Position numbers and translations under genes: made by a program
The notes under the pieces: model-generated
The model's database searches: none
Told to the model about the DNA's origin: nothing
The model's input: the letters and a program-made list of their open reading frames with translations, nothing else
Assembly (NCBI RefSeq): GCF_016772275.1
Contig: NZ_CP065425.1
Location: 1,106,001 to 1,170,000, forward strand
DNA from: Heyndrickxia vini
Lineage (GTDB): Bacteria > Bacillota > Bacilli > Bacillales > Bacillaceae_C
DNA length: 64,000 nt
Direction of reading: 5' to 3'
Part shown: one piece after another, positions 34,180 to 43,614 of the stretch
Numbering within the stretch: the stretch's first letter is position 1
How the letters are laid out: each line of letters opens with the position of its first letter

Positions 34180-34228
34180 AGAAGAACTACCTTTCGTCTT
34201 CCACGACATTAGGTAGTTCTTCTTTTTT
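34180..34228 (+). terminator. Intrinsic terminator in the 34039-34474 gap
   Basis: AGAAGAACTACCT (34180-34192) pairs with AGGTAGTTCTTCT (34211-34223), then TTTTT. It ends the deaminase/amidohydrolase transcript. I see no gene in the rest of the gap. Confidence 0.88.
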
Positions 34229-34474
34229 GTATATGTACATGAGTAATAGTAGTACTGAGTATGAAAGGAATCGATTTGATCTAACGAAGTGCAACTATTA
34301 ATTATATTTAATGTTTTTTATCTTTTTTTAAGATGCATTTTATAGGCAGTTTAGATGTTCGAGATACAATGAAAAAGTCAACAAATCGAGTAAAGGAAAA
34401 GGAGAGAAAGAATATCTAAACCGAAAAATGGAATAGAGTTGACAAATAAAAAAGAAAAAAATGGAGATGTAAAT

Positions 34475-35458
34475 ATGAAAAGATTTAAAGCAATTTTGAT
34501 ATTATGTGTTGCATCCGTACTTTTACTTGCTGCTTGTCAATCTAAGCAAGATGACAAGGATGTCTCAAAAAAGAATGAAACAAAGACAGAAGAAACAAAT
34601 ACAGCCAACGATACAAATACAGAAAAACCGTCTGAAGAAAAAGTGACTAAAGGTCAAGAAATGGCTAAGATTTTAGGCAGCACGGATTGGCAAGGTACTA
34701 AGGTGTATGATAAAGACGGCAATGATTTAACAAAAGAAAATGCAAATTTTATCGGTCTTGCAAAATATGATGATAAAACAGGACATTATGAGTTTTTTGA
34801 TGCTAAGACAGGTAAAAGCCGTGACGATAAAGGGACATTCTTTATCACGAATGATGGGAAAAAGAGAATCTTAATTTCAGAAGCTGGTTACCAAGCGGTT
34901 GTCGACATGACTGAACTTACTAATGATATTTTTACTTATAAAAGAATGGGTAAAGATGCTAAGGGTAAAGATGTAGAAGTATTTGTTGACCATGTTCCTT
35001 ATAAAGAAAATAAGCTTGCTTTTACTGATCCCGATCAAACGTTGGAGACTACTACAGGTGATATCGTTAAAGATGTTCCCGGAGATCAAGTTTTAGGCAG
35101 CACTTTATGGCATGGAACAAAGGTATTAGATGAAGACGGCAATGATGTAACAGAGTATAATAATATGTTTATCAGTCTAGCGAAATTTGATGGTGAGACG
35201 AATAAATATGAGTTTTTCAATGATGAAGGCAAAAGCCGCGGTGATTATGGGTACTTCTCCGTTATACACGACAATAAAATCAGAGCACATGTTTCAATCG
35301 GAGATAATAAATATGGTGTGGCTCTTGAAATTACAGAGATGAATGATAACAAATTTACGTATAAAAGAATGGGTAAAGATAAAGACGGAAAGGATATAAC
35401 TGTATTCGTTGAACATGAACCTTATAAAGGTGATCTTAATCCGGAATTTACTTTTTAA
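34475..35458 (+). CDS. Lipoprotein with two DUF4822 domains
   Basis: 327-aa lipoprotein: signal MKRFKAILILCVASVLLLAA with lipobox LLAAC, then a Lys/Glu/Thr/Asn-rich spacer to about residue 62, then two homologous domains (about 65-195 and 205-327). Both begin with ILGSTDWQGTKVYD-like or VLGSTLWHGTKVLD-like blocks and contain FTYKRMGKDxxGKD near their ends. The DUF4822 family is reported from low-GC Firmicute surface lipoproteins with unknown function. ATG 34475 follows GGAGATGTAAAT. Confidence 0.83.
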   Translation: MKRFKAILILCVASVLLLAACQSKQDDKDVSKKNETKTEETNTANDTNTEKPSEEKVTKGQEMAKILGSTDWQGTKVYDKDGNDLTKENANFIGLAKYDDKTGHYEFFDAKTGKSRDDKGTFFITNDGKKRILISEAGYQAVVDMTELTNDIFTYKRMGKDAKGKDVEVFVDHVPYKENKLAFTDPDQTLETTTGDIVKDVPGDQVLGSTLWHGTKVLDEDGNDVTEYNNMFISLAKFDGETNKYEFFNDEGKSRGDYGYFSVIHDNKIRAHVSIGDNKYGVALEITEMNDNKFTYKRMGKDKDGKDITVFVEHEPYKGDLNPEFTF

Positions 35459-35538
35459 TAGGATGCTAAGGCGAACTCTTCTTTATTCAATCAGAATAGT
35501 TCGTTCCTTCTTTATTAGTATTTCCTTCGATATTTTTT

Positions 35539-35902
35539 CAGGTACGATAGATTCTAGGTATCCCTTGTTATCGGTTCACTTTTGCTCCTTCAGGTACGAT
35601 AGATTCCGGTTTTCCCTTGCTATCGATTCGCTATTGCTCCTTCAGGTACGATAGATTCCGGTTTTCCCTTGCTATCGATTCGCTATTGCTCCTTCAGGTA
35701 CGATAGATTCTAGGTATCCCTTGCTATCGTTTCACTTTTGCTCCTTCAGGTACGATAGATTCCGGTTTTCCCTTGTTATCGGTTCGCTATTGCTCCTTCA
35801 GGTACGATAGATTCCGGTTTTCCCTTGCTATCGTTTCACTTTTGCTCCTTCAGGTACGATAGATTCTAAGTTTCCCTTGCTATTGGTTCGCTTTTGCTCC
35901 TT
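35539..35902. repeat. 52-bp minisatellite array B
   Basis: The marker CAGGTACGATAG recurs at 35539, 35591, 35643, 35695, 35747, 35799 and 35851, an exact 52-bp period, with a truncated end at about 35902. Each unit contains CGATAG...CTATCG, able to form a 6-bp stem, and ends TTGCTCCTT. Variation is confined to a few positions (TTCCGGTTTT or TTCTAGGTAT; ATCG, GGTT or GTTT). No coding function. Confidence 0.92.
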
Positions 35903-36113
35903 AGACCCTTTATGGCTACGCTAAAGACTAATTTAAATGGTTGAATCAAATAATTAAACTTTTTTAATAATGATTTTGAAGTTTTTTAAGGATTATGTGG
36001 TATGTTTTGAATGAAGTTTTAGTATGTAAAAGTTAATTTCTTATTTTCTTTGAAAATATCCTAGTACATAAGCGAAGAATAAGATGGAAGGAAGTTCTTA
36101 GGGGTGATGGTTG

Positions 36114-37568
36114 GTGTCAATTAAAACAAAATTTCTATTGTCGTATATCGGGGTCATTCTTTTCTCCGTCGCTTTATTGTTGGCAGCTACATTTTTAATT
36201 ATTTTTACGATAACAGGGGATTTGAAATCAATTGAGCGTTTTTATAAAAATACGTATGTTCAAAAGCCATTGACACCAGCAGAGGAGAACGCTTTTCTTG
36301 ATTTAAAGCTGATGGCAAAGCATAATCCTGAACAGCTATTGGATACAAGTCAGTTGGATAAAATTGATCAGAAGAAAATAAGTATTGTTGTTAGAAAGAA
36401 TTCTAAAATCATGTATTCTTCACCTGCATTTGATATAAATTCATTGCGTAAAGCACTGCCCCCCTTTGAGGAAACGAATATAAATTCGCGGGATACTATT
36501 CAGGTAAACAGTTTATTTTTTACTTATGTAAAATTTGATTTTCGTTTTGCAGATAAGGATGAAGGGAGTATTTTTGTTCTTAGAAAAGTAAGTTCATATG
36601 CTAAGTTATCTCAGGAATTATTCCCAATACTAATCAGCTTACTGCTGCTTCTTTTTATTATGATTATAGGTGTACTAAACTATTTAGTTTCACGAAGCAT
36701 TATTAAACCGATATTTATTTTAAGAGAAGGTGCCGAACGAATAAAATCCGGAGATTTAGATTTTCAAATTACCGCTTCCTCAAATAATGAGATTGGACAG
36801 TTGAATCAGGCATTTGAAGAAATGAGAATTAAATTAAAGGAATCCGTGGAACTTCAGCTTCAATACGAAGATAATCGAAAGGAATTACTATCAAATATTT
36901 CGCATGATTTAAAAACACCTATAACATCGATTATTGGTTATGTAGAGGGAATAAAAGACGGTGTAGCAAATACTCCGGAAAAAATGGATAAATATTTGAC
37001 AACTGTTTACACAAAAGCAAAGGATATGGACTTATTAATTGATGAATTATTCTTATTTTCTAAATTGGATTTACAGAAAGAACAATTTTCATTTGAAACG
37101 ATAGAAATTGTTAAATATATGTTGGATTACGTTGAGGAATTGTCACTTGATCTACTTGAGCGGAATATTCATATAAAATTGAATTTTACACATAAGCCGA
37201 TTTATGTAATAGCTGATAGAGAAAAGCTAAAACGTGTTTTGGCTAATTTAATTAGCAATTGTGTGAAGTATATGGATAAGAAGGAAAAACATATTGTTAT
37301 TTCTCTCTTTGAAAAGTCTAATAATCTAATTGTCCAGGTGAAAGACAATGGACCTGGGATTAAACCTGAGGCCTTACCACATATTTTTAACCGTTTTTAT
37401 CGTGCTGAACAGTCTCGAAATTCACAAACGGGTGGAAGTGGATTAGGGCTGGCTATCGTCAAAAAAATAATTATTGAGCATGGTGGAGAAATATGGGCTA
37501 CCAGCAAATTAGGTAAAGGGACTAGTGTCTTCTTTTCCTTAAATAAAGTTCAGAAAAAAGGTGAATAG
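36114..37568 (+). CDS. Sensor histidine kinase
   Basis: 484-aa membrane kinase. Two transmembrane helices (about residues 7-33 and 165-190) flank an extracellular sensor of about 130 residues; a HAMP domain follows (FILREGAERIKSGDLDFQIT), then HisKA with the phospho-acceptor in SNISHDLKTPITSIIGY, and HATPase blocks N (LISNCVKYMDKK), G1 (DNGPGIKPE) and G2 (GGSGLGLAIVKKI). Start GTG 36114, seven bases after GGGGTG. It precedes its regulator by two bases; in most Bacillus pairs the regulator comes first. Confidence 0.92.
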   Translation: MSIKTKFLLSYIGVILFSVALLLAATFLIIFTITGDLKSIERFYKNTYVQKPLTPAEENAFLDLKLMAKHNPEQLLDTSQLDKIDQKKISIVVRKNSKIMYSSPAFDINSLRKALPPFEETNINSRDTIQVNSLFFTYVKFDFRFADKDEGSIFVLRKVSSYAKLSQELFPILISLLLLLFIMIIGVLNYLVSRSIIKPIFILREGAERIKSGDLDFQITASSNNEIGQLNQAFEEMRIKLKESVELQLQYEDNRKELLSNISHDLKTPITSIIGYVEGIKDGVANTPEKMDKYLTTVYTKAKDMDLLIDELFLFSKLDLQKEQFSFETIEIVKYMLDYVEELSLDLLERNIHIKLNFTHKPIYVIADREKLKRVLANLISNCVKYMDKKEKHIVISLFEKSNNLIVQVKDNGPGIKPEALPHIFNRFYRAEQSRNSQTGGSGLGLAIVKKIIIEHGGEIWATSKLGKGTSVFFSLNKVQKKGE

Positions 37569-37570
37569 AA

Positions 37571-38257
37571 TTGAAAAAGATATTACTTATAGAGGATGAA
37601 GTAAGCATTGCAGAGTTACAAAAGGATTATCTTGAGCTTAGTAATTTTAGTGTTGAAATACAGCATTCAGGTGAATTGGGACTTAAACAGGCACTCGAAG
37701 AAGATTATGATCTAATTATATTGGATATTATGCTTCCTGAAATAAGCGGATTTGAAATATGCAAAAAAATAAGAGAGGTCAAAAATATACCGATATTATT
37801 AGTATCTGCCAAAAAAGAGGATATCGATAAAATTCGTGGTCTTGGCTTAGGGGCAGATGATTATATTACAAAGCCTTTTAGCCCTAATGAGCTTGTTGCA
37901 CGGGTAAAGGCTCACTTAGCGCGTTACGATCGTTTATCGGGAGGGAGTGGACTAGCAACGACAATCAATGTCCACGGAATATCTATCGATAAAATAGCAC
38001 GCAAAGTGTATATAAATGGTGAATACGTCATATTTACCACAAAGGAATTTGATTTACTAGCATTCCTAGTTATGCACCCAAACCAAGTATTAAGTAAAGA
38101 ACAGTTATTCGAAAGAGTGTGGGGGTTAGATACTGCTGCAGATGTTTCCACAGTCACCGTACATATTCGGAAGTTACGTGAAAAGATTGAAAGAGATGCC
38201 GCACATCCAAAATATTTGGAAACCGTGTGGGGAGCAGGCTATCGTTTTAATGTGTAG
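37571..38257 (+). CDS. OmpR/PhoB-family response regulator
   Basis: 228 aa. Receiver with acidic pair Glu8/Asp9, phospho-acceptor Asp52 (LIILDIMLPE) and conserved Lys in ITKPFSPNEL; the C-terminal winged-helix domain is typical of OmpR regulators (FTTKEFDLLAFLVMHPNQVL, VTVHIRKLREKIE, WGAGYRF). Start TTG 37571 after AAGGTGAATAGAA. It forms one operon with the upstream kinase. Target genes cannot be read from the sequence; no transporter is adjacent. Confidence 0.93.
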   Translation: MKKILLIEDEVSIAELQKDYLELSNFSVEIQHSGELGLKQALEEDYDLIILDIMLPEISGFEICKKIREVKNIPILLVSAKKEDIDKIRGLGLGADDYITKPFSPNELVARVKAHLARYDRLSGGSGLATTINVHGISIDKIARKVYINGEYVIFTTKEFDLLAFLVMHPNQVLSKEQLFERVWGLDTAADVSTVTVHIRKLREKIERDAAHPKYLETVWGAGYRFNV

Positions 38258-38288
38258 GGTTTTTTATGATCATCCACTTAAGTAAGAA

Positions 38289-38315
38289 GCGCCTTCAATG
38301 TTGAAGGCGTTAATT
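38289..38315. terminator. Bidirectional intrinsic terminator
   Basis: GCGCCTTCAA / TTGAAGGCGT (38289-38298 and 38301-38310) between convergent genes, with T-rich DNA on the plus side. Confidence 0.75.
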
Positions 38316-38349
38316 TTCACTTTCTATTATATTGATAGTGTAGATTTGC

Positions 38350-39015
38350 CTATTTGGCACCTGCTTTTAACAAGATTTCTTCAATTCCTTTAAAGCCTTT
38401 TTCACGTGCGTGTTGCAAAGGTGTCACATTGTTGCCGTCTGGAATGTTCACATCCGCTCCATGATCGATAAGCAGTTGTACTGCTTGCTGTTGTTTCTTG
38501 CCCCCATTATTCAATATTATGGCTTCTAATAATGCCGTCCAGCCTAAGCTATTAACATGATTGACATCAATATCGGTTTTCGTGAGAAGCTCTTTAATGA
38601 CGTCCAAATGCCCATGTTCTGCTGCAGGGATCAATGCCGTTCCGCCATATTGGTTTATAAGCGATGGATCGGCCCCTGCACCGATAGTAAGCTTTAGAAT
38701 TTCGAGGTAGCCTTCCGCACCTGCATCAATCAATAGTTTTGCAGTTTCGATATCATTATTATAAGTTGCAATCATAGTAGGTGTTCTTCCTTTTGAGTCT
38801 TGGACATTGATATTAGCGCCATTTTTAATTAAATGGCTAACTGTTTTAGAATCTTGCTGTTCAGCTGCTTGGATTAATTGTTCCTTCATGTCGTTTGCCA
38901 CCTTTTTTTCACTTTTTGTGTCCACTACCTGTTTTGAAGCCTTCCCATTTCCTTCGGAGACACAGCCCTGAAGGTTTAAAATGCATATTGTAGCAATCGT
39001 CAACTGCTTCCACAT
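38350..39015 (-). CDS. Ankyrin-repeat lipoprotein
   Basis: 221-aa lipoprotein (lipobox LNLQGC near residue 17) with four to five ankyrin repeats: IKNGANINVQDSKGRTPTMI, then LLIDAGAEGYLEILKLTIGA, GADPSLINQYGGTALIPAAE, HGHLDVIKELL, VNHVNSLGWTALLEAI, LLIDHGADVNIPDGNNVTPL. In the second repeat the sequence jumps from AGA to EGYLEIL, skipping the usual hairpin and first helix of a repeat, which suggests an in-frame deletion between two AGA-encoding sites. Start ATG 39015 after AGGCAGGTG. Protein-protein interaction role outside the membrane is inferred. Confidence 0.82.
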   Translation of the reverse strand: MWKQLTIATICILNLQGCVSEGNGKASKQVVDTKSEKKVANDMKEQLIQAAEQQDSKTVSHLIKNGANINVQDSKGRTPTMIATYNNDIETAKLLIDAGAEGYLEILKLTIGAGADPSLINQYGGTALIPAAEHGHLDVIKELLTKTDIDVNHVNSLGWTALLEAIILNNGGKKQQQAVQLLIDHGADVNIPDGNNVTPLQHAREKGFKGIEEILLKAGAK

Positions 39016-39515
39016 AAAATACACCTGCCTATTATGATTTTTAAACCGTGAACTAATAAATTTTTGATTTTCCAGTCAACGAAGGTGATTTGGAATCCAG
39101 CCGCATTTTTACCTCAGCTGTTATAGTTATAATAAAGATTAATTGCAAATTCCCTCTAAAAAGTTTCTTGAAAAAAGATAAACTTATTAGGAACTTTTTT
39201 TAATGTTTATTAAAATAAATTTAAGAATGCTTTTCTCATTAAAGAGATTCTAACTCTTTTGTTTAAGCGGTTTGGGCACATTAATCAAAAATTTGAAACC
39301 TCCTAAAACTTTTTGTCCAAATTAGAGTTGAGAGTAATTTACAGAATTTTAATAACTCTATTGCTTTTCACGATAGTATGAATTATGGTTAAATAAATAT
39401 AAAAATATTATTCGCCAATTATTGACATCTCTCTACAATTTATATTCTCTACATAGTAGTCGGTTTAGCAAAGTATTTATTCTAAAATCAGTTGCTACTA
39501 ATGAGGGAGGGTATT
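39016..39515. other. 500-bp intergenic region before the PTS regulator
   Basis: Very AT-rich, with stops in all frames. A TTGACA at 39422-39427 with TATATT 15 bases on could be a weak promoter for 39516. No repeat, RNA gene or conserved peptide is apparent. Confidence 0.4.
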
Positions 39516-41417
39516 ATGAATAAACGACAAATTCAGTTAGTACGATATCTTATGAAACGGAATGATTGGGTTAAAGGAGAACAATTAGCAGCGTATCTAA
39601 ACGTTAGTTCTCGTACTATACGTAATGATATTCAATCTTTACAATCAACAGGGATTATAATAGATTCTTCTAAAAAAGATGGATACCGAATGGATAATTC
39701 TGTTGAAATTGTACGCCTTTTGGAACAGAAAAATGAATTTCCTGAAAATGCGCATGATCGTATGATGTATATATTAAAAAGGTTACTTCATTACTCTGAA
39801 CCGCAAAATGTATACGATTTAGCGGATGATTTATTTGTAAGCGAATCTACTATCGAAAAGGATTTGTATCGCTTGAAGGCGTTTATTTCCAAAACAGAAG
39901 GCAAGGTGAGGTTAAAGAGAGTAGAAAATACATTTATGCTTGAAGGGAGTATACGGGCAAGACGAACACTATGGTCCAAATTGCTATTAAATGAAGTAAA
40001 AGAGAATTTCATTGACATTAATGCATTTGAAAATCAATTTAATGAAGTAAAGTTAAATGATATTAACAAAATTCTACAAGAGATACTACCAGATTATGAG
40101 ATATATTTAAATGATTTATCAATGATAAGTATGGTTATTCATATAGCAATTGTAGTAGATACAATTTTGCGTAACGAAGAAACGATCTCAACTTCTGAAA
40201 TTGATTATACTAGTTCTAAAGACGAATTGGCTGCTGCTCAGAGGATTTGCGAAAAAATTGAAAAAATGTACTCTATTTCAATTCCATTACCAGAAACCGA
40301 ATATATAGCTATTTTACTTGGTGGAAAGAAAAGTTTTTATTTTAAAGATACTTTAAGGCAAGTAGCGGAAAAAAACATAGATAGTTATTTTATTACATTG
40401 GCAAAAGAGCTAATTATATCGATTCGAGATACATTTTTAGTTGATTTAACTGATGATGATAAGTTACTTGTCGGTCTTTCAATGCATTTGAAATCACTTT
40501 ACAACCGTAATCGCCGTGGTGTTGAAATTCATAATCCAATTCTAACTGACACTCAAAAGAATTTCCCATTAATATATGACATGGGAATATTTATGGGGTT
40601 GCAATATGAAAAGAAAACAAGCCAAAAACTAAATGAAGACGAAATCGGTTTGTTGACGTTGCACCTTTGCATAGCCTTCGAACGACTGGCAAAGCATAAA
40701 CAAAAGGGGAAACGCCTTGCTATTCTTTGTCCGACAGGGTTTACCACAAGTCGATTATTGAAAGCTAAACTAGAAAACGAATATGGGGAAAAAATTAATG
40801 AATTAAAATTATTTTCTATTTCAGATAGGGAAGCCATAACTAATTTTAATCCGGATTTAATTCTTACAACCTCAAAAGTTCCTGAGGATTTTCCATTTGC
40901 TACTATTGAAGTTTCGCCATTTTTGTCAGAAATAGAAAAGGAGAAAATTAGTACCTATTTTCAGCCAATAGAGAAGGCACTCATCAATGAGGATATCAGC
41001 ATATACTTTGATAAAAACCTATTTTTTAAAGATCTAAAAGTCCAAACACCAAATGAGGTAATTGCCTTTCTTTCTACTGAACTGAACAAAAGGGGGATTG
41101 TTCCTTCAAAATATAGTGAGCTCATTTTAGCACGGGAAGCAATTTCTTCAACTGCTTTTGGAAATTTGATTGCTTTGCCACATCCAATTGAAAAAGTTGC
41201 AAGTAAAACGGTCATCGCTGTAAGCACATTAAAAAAACCGATTCAATGGGGACCTCAAAAAGTTCAGCTCGTTTTGTTATTTGCTCTTGCAAATGATAAA
41301 AAGGAGTTAATGGACAGCCTTTTTCGGGAAATTATTGATTTATTAGATAATCCAAGAAAGGTAAAAGAGATCATACAAGTTGATAGCTATGAATCGTTTC
41401 TTCAACTAATTAAATAA
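39516..41417 (+). CDS. BglG/LicR-type PTS transcriptional activator
   Basis: 633-aa multidomain regulator. N-terminal HTH (MNKRQIQLVRYLMKRNDWVK, then LNVSSRTIRNDIQSLQ), a second HTH (NVYDLADDLFVSESTIEKDL), two PTS regulation domains (about residues 170-390), a IIB-like domain near 400-480 (LAILCPTGFTTSRLLK, phosphorylatable Cys) and a C-terminal IIA-like domain (SEL, FGNLIALPHPIEK with His). This order is that of LicR/ManR-type activators. It reads into the PTS operon downstream, which it probably activates when the sugar is being transported. Confidence 0.9.
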   Translation: MNKRQIQLVRYLMKRNDWVKGEQLAAYLNVSSRTIRNDIQSLQSTGIIIDSSKKDGYRMDNSVEIVRLLEQKNEFPENAHDRMMYILKRLLHYSEPQNVYDLADDLFVSESTIEKDLYRLKAFISKTEGKVRLKRVENTFMLEGSIRARRTLWSKLLLNEVKENFIDINAFENQFNEVKLNDINKILQEILPDYEIYLNDLSMISMVIHIAIVVDTILRNEETISTSEIDYTSSKDELAAAQRICEKIEKMYSISIPLPETEYIAILLGGKKSFYFKDTLRQVAEKNIDSYFITLAKELIISIRDTFLVDLTDDDKLLVGLSMHLKSLYNRNRRGVEIHNPILTDTQKNFPLIYDMGIFMGLQYEKKTSQKLNEDEIGLLTLHLCIAFERLAKHKQKGKRLAILCPTGFTTSRLLKAKLENEYGEKINELKLFSISDREAITNFNPDLILTTSKVPEDFPFATIEVSPFLSEIEKEKISTYFQPIEKALINEDISIYFDKNLFFKDLKVQTPNEVIAFLSTELNKRGIVPSKYSELILAREAISSTAFGNLIALPHPIEKVASKTVIAVSTLKKPIQWGPQKVQLVLLFALANDKKELMDSLFREIIDLLDNPRKVKEIIQVDSYESFLQLIK

Positions 41418-41424
41418 TACAAAT

Positions 41425-41467
41425 AAACCATGCATATTGGGATACCAATTATTATGTATGGTTTTTT
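41425..41467 (+). terminator. Intrinsic terminator after the regulator
   Basis: AAACCATGCATATTGG pairs with CCAATTATTATGTATGGTTT (mismatch at one position), followed by TTTT. Confidence 0.75.
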
Positions 41468-41518
41468 GCTATGTAAAATCATATTTTCCTAATGTAAGAG
41501 GCAAATAATTATTTTAAC

Positions 41519-41532
41519 TGTTTTCGATATCA
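41519..41532. promoter_or_regulatory. Possible cre (CcpA) site before the PTS operon
   Basis: TGTTTTCGATATCA, or TGATATCGAAAACA on the other strand, matches the cre consensus TGWAANCGNTNWCA with about two mismatches. The location is right for catabolite repression, but the match is weak. Confidence 0.3.
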
Positions 41533-41577
41533 GGTTACTATTAGTTTGTAGAGATCAGATAGAGAGGTGTCAACAGC

Positions 41578-41910
41578 ATGAGTTCGAATGATCAAACTGA
41601 AGCTGTTTCATTTGGCTTAATTCTTCATAGTGGTAATGCCCGAAGCCATGGTATGGAAGCAATTGCTGCTGCGAAAAATGGCGATTTAGAAACAGCAAAA
41701 CAATGTATTGAAATGGGAAAAAAAGAACTACTCAATGCTCAAAAAGTACATGCGAATATGATTCAGAATGAGGCAAGTGGTAATAAAACGGAATTATCGC
41801 TATTGCTGATGCACGGTGAAGACCATTTTATGATGGGACAACTTACAATTGATTTAGCTAATGAGTTAATAGAAGTTTATCAAAAGTTTGAAAGTGGGGT
41901 AGAAAAATAA
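41578..41910 (+). CDS. PTS lactose/cellobiose-family IIA component
   Basis: 110-aa all-helical IIA of the Lac family. The phosphorylated residue is His79 in LLLMHGEDHFM. It accepts phosphate from HPr and passes it to the IIB at 43316. AGAGAGGTGTCAACAGC precedes the ATG. It ends directly before the GH1 gene, whose ATG follows the stop codon. Confidence 0.92.
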   Translation: MSSNDQTEAVSFGLILHSGNARSHGMEAIAAAKNGDLETAKQCIEMGKKELLNAQKVHANMIQNEASGNKTELSLLLMHGEDHFMMGQLTIDLANELIEVYQKFESGVEK

Positions 41911-43311
41911 ATGTTAGATAAGAATTTTCTTTGGGGAACAGCAACTGCATCCTATCAATGTGAGGGAGGATGGAATGAAGGAGGAAGAGTTCCATCATTA
42001 TGGGATGAATATCTACATAAAAATAACTTGGAAAATGGGGATAATGCATCGGATCATTATCACAGATACAAAGAAGATATCCGCTTAATGAAAGAAGGGG
42101 GGCATAAGGCATACCGCTTTTCATTAGCTTGGCCAAGAATCATTAAAAACCGTGAAGGTGATGTAAATCAAGAAGGAATTCAATTTTATCATAATATTAT
42201 TGATGAATGCTTGAAAAACGGTATTGAACCATTTGTAACACTCTTTCATTGGGATCTACCCCAATATTGGGAAGACAAAGGTGGATGGGCAGAGCGTGAA
42301 GTTTGCGATGCTTTTGTGCGATATGCACAGGTTTGCTTCGAGGAATATGGAAATAAGGTAACATTTTGGTCAACGTTCAACGAACCACGCTATTATGTTT
42401 TTAGTGGATACAAGATAGGTAACTATCCTCCGGGTGTAGACGACACACAAAAAACCATTCAAGCTTCCTTTTATATGATGCTTGCTAATGCGTTAACTGT
42501 AAGATTGTTCCGAGAAATGAAAATGGATGGCCAGATTGGAATTGTCCACAGTTATGCACCAATTTTCGGTGTTGATAACAGTCTGGAAACAAAAATTGCC
42601 ATGCGCAAAGCGGATAATTACTTTAATAATTGGATTCTAGATACGGCAATTAAAGGTGAAATTCCGATAGATATGCTATCAATCCTTAACGAAAAATATG
42701 ATTTATGCTTTATGAAAGTAGAAGACTTTGAGGCAATTAAACAGAATACCGTTGATTTTGTTGGTTTAAACTATTACGCCCGCGCGTTAATTAAGCCATA
42801 TACTGACGGTGAAACAATTTTGCGTATCAATAATAAAGGAAAAGAAGCAAAAGGTTCCAGTAAGGTAGTCGTAAAAGGATGGTTTGAACAAGTATTTGAT
42901 AATCCGGACTCTACTTATACAGAATGGGATACGGAAATTTATCCACAAGGATTATATGAAGGGATTATGCAAGCATACAAAAAATATGGGATTCCAATTT
43001 ATATCACTGAAAATGGAGTTGCTTTCTATGAAGATGTTTCCGGAGAGAAATCTGTTGATGATCAGGGCAGGATCCATTTCTTAAATGCGCATATTGATGC
43101 TATTTTACGTGCAATAGAAGATGGGGCAGATGTGTTAGGGTACTTCATTTGGTCAACAATGGATCTTTACTCTTGGAAAAATGGCCACGAAAAACGTTAT
43201 GGTCTAGTTGGAATAGATTTCGAAAATAATTTTGAAAGAAAACCAAAATCGTCATTTTATTGGTATAAAAAAGTATGCGAATCAAACGGCGCTACCATTG
43301 AAAGGAGTTAA
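41911..43311 (+). CDS. GH1 6-phospho-beta-glucosidase
   Basis: 466-aa glycoside hydrolase family 1 enzyme. Start FLWGTATASYQCEGGWNEGG, acid/base Glu158 in TFNEP, nucleophile Glu367 in YITENGV. It cleaves the phosphorylated disaccharide imported by the PTS into glucose and glucose-6-phosphate or the aglycone; specificity for phospho-sugar is inferred from the operon. Its usual Trp/Ser phosphate-site region near the C-terminus (WSTMDLYSWKNGHEKRYGLV) is present. Translationally adjacent to IIA. Confidence 0.9.
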   Translation: MLDKNFLWGTATASYQCEGGWNEGGRVPSLWDEYLHKNNLENGDNASDHYHRYKEDIRLMKEGGHKAYRFSLAWPRIIKNREGDVNQEGIQFYHNIIDECLKNGIEPFVTLFHWDLPQYWEDKGGWAEREVCDAFVRYAQVCFEEYGNKVTFWSTFNEPRYYVFSGYKIGNYPPGVDDTQKTIQASFYMMLANALTVRLFREMKMDGQIGIVHSYAPIFGVDNSLETKIAMRKADNYFNNWILDTAIKGEIPIDMLSILNEKYDLCFMKVEDFEAIKQNTVDFVGLNYYARALIKPYTDGETILRINNKGKEAKGSSKVVVKGWFEQVFDNPDSTYTEWDTEIYPQGLYEGIMQAYKKYGIPIYITENGVAFYEDVSGEKSVDDQGRIHFLNAHIDAILRAIEDGADVLGYFIWSTMDLYSWKNGHEKRYGLVGIDFENNFERKPKSSFYWYKKVCESNGATIERS

Positions 43312-43315
43312 GATT

Positions 43316-43612
43316 ATGTTGAATATTTTAATTGTTTGTAATGCAGGGATGTCTTCGGGTATATTAGCTCGTAAAATGCAGGATGCTGCAAAGGGAGAGG
43401 CATCAGTTAAGGCAATGGGTGTCAGTGAGTACCAGGAAAATTTAGAAAATGTTGATGTTATTTTGGTTGGACCACAAATTCGCTTTCAATTAAATGAAAT
43501 AAAAGCGAACGCTGGAATTCCGGCGATGACAATCGATTTAGCCAAATACGGAATCATGGATGCAGAAGGAATACTGGAAGACACCTTTCAATTTTATGAA
43601 GGAGAGAAATAA
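43316..43612 (+). CDS. PTS lactose/cellobiose-family IIB component
   Basis: 98-aa IIB domain with the phosphocysteine loop VCNAGMSSG (Cys8). Start ATG 43316 follows AAAGGAGTTAAGATT, four bases after the GH1 gene; an upstream in-frame extension lies inside that gene. It transfers phosphate from IIA to the incoming beta-glucoside. Confidence 0.9.
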   Translation: MLNILIVCNAGMSSGILARKMQDAAKGEASVKAMGVSEYQENLENVDVILVGPQIRFQLNEIKANAGIPAMTIDLAKYGIMDAEGILEDTFQFYEGEK

Positions 43613-43614
43613 TC

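Noticed and set aside
35539-35902. CRISPR array
   Set aside because: Exact tandem repeats without variable spacers and no cas genes nearby.
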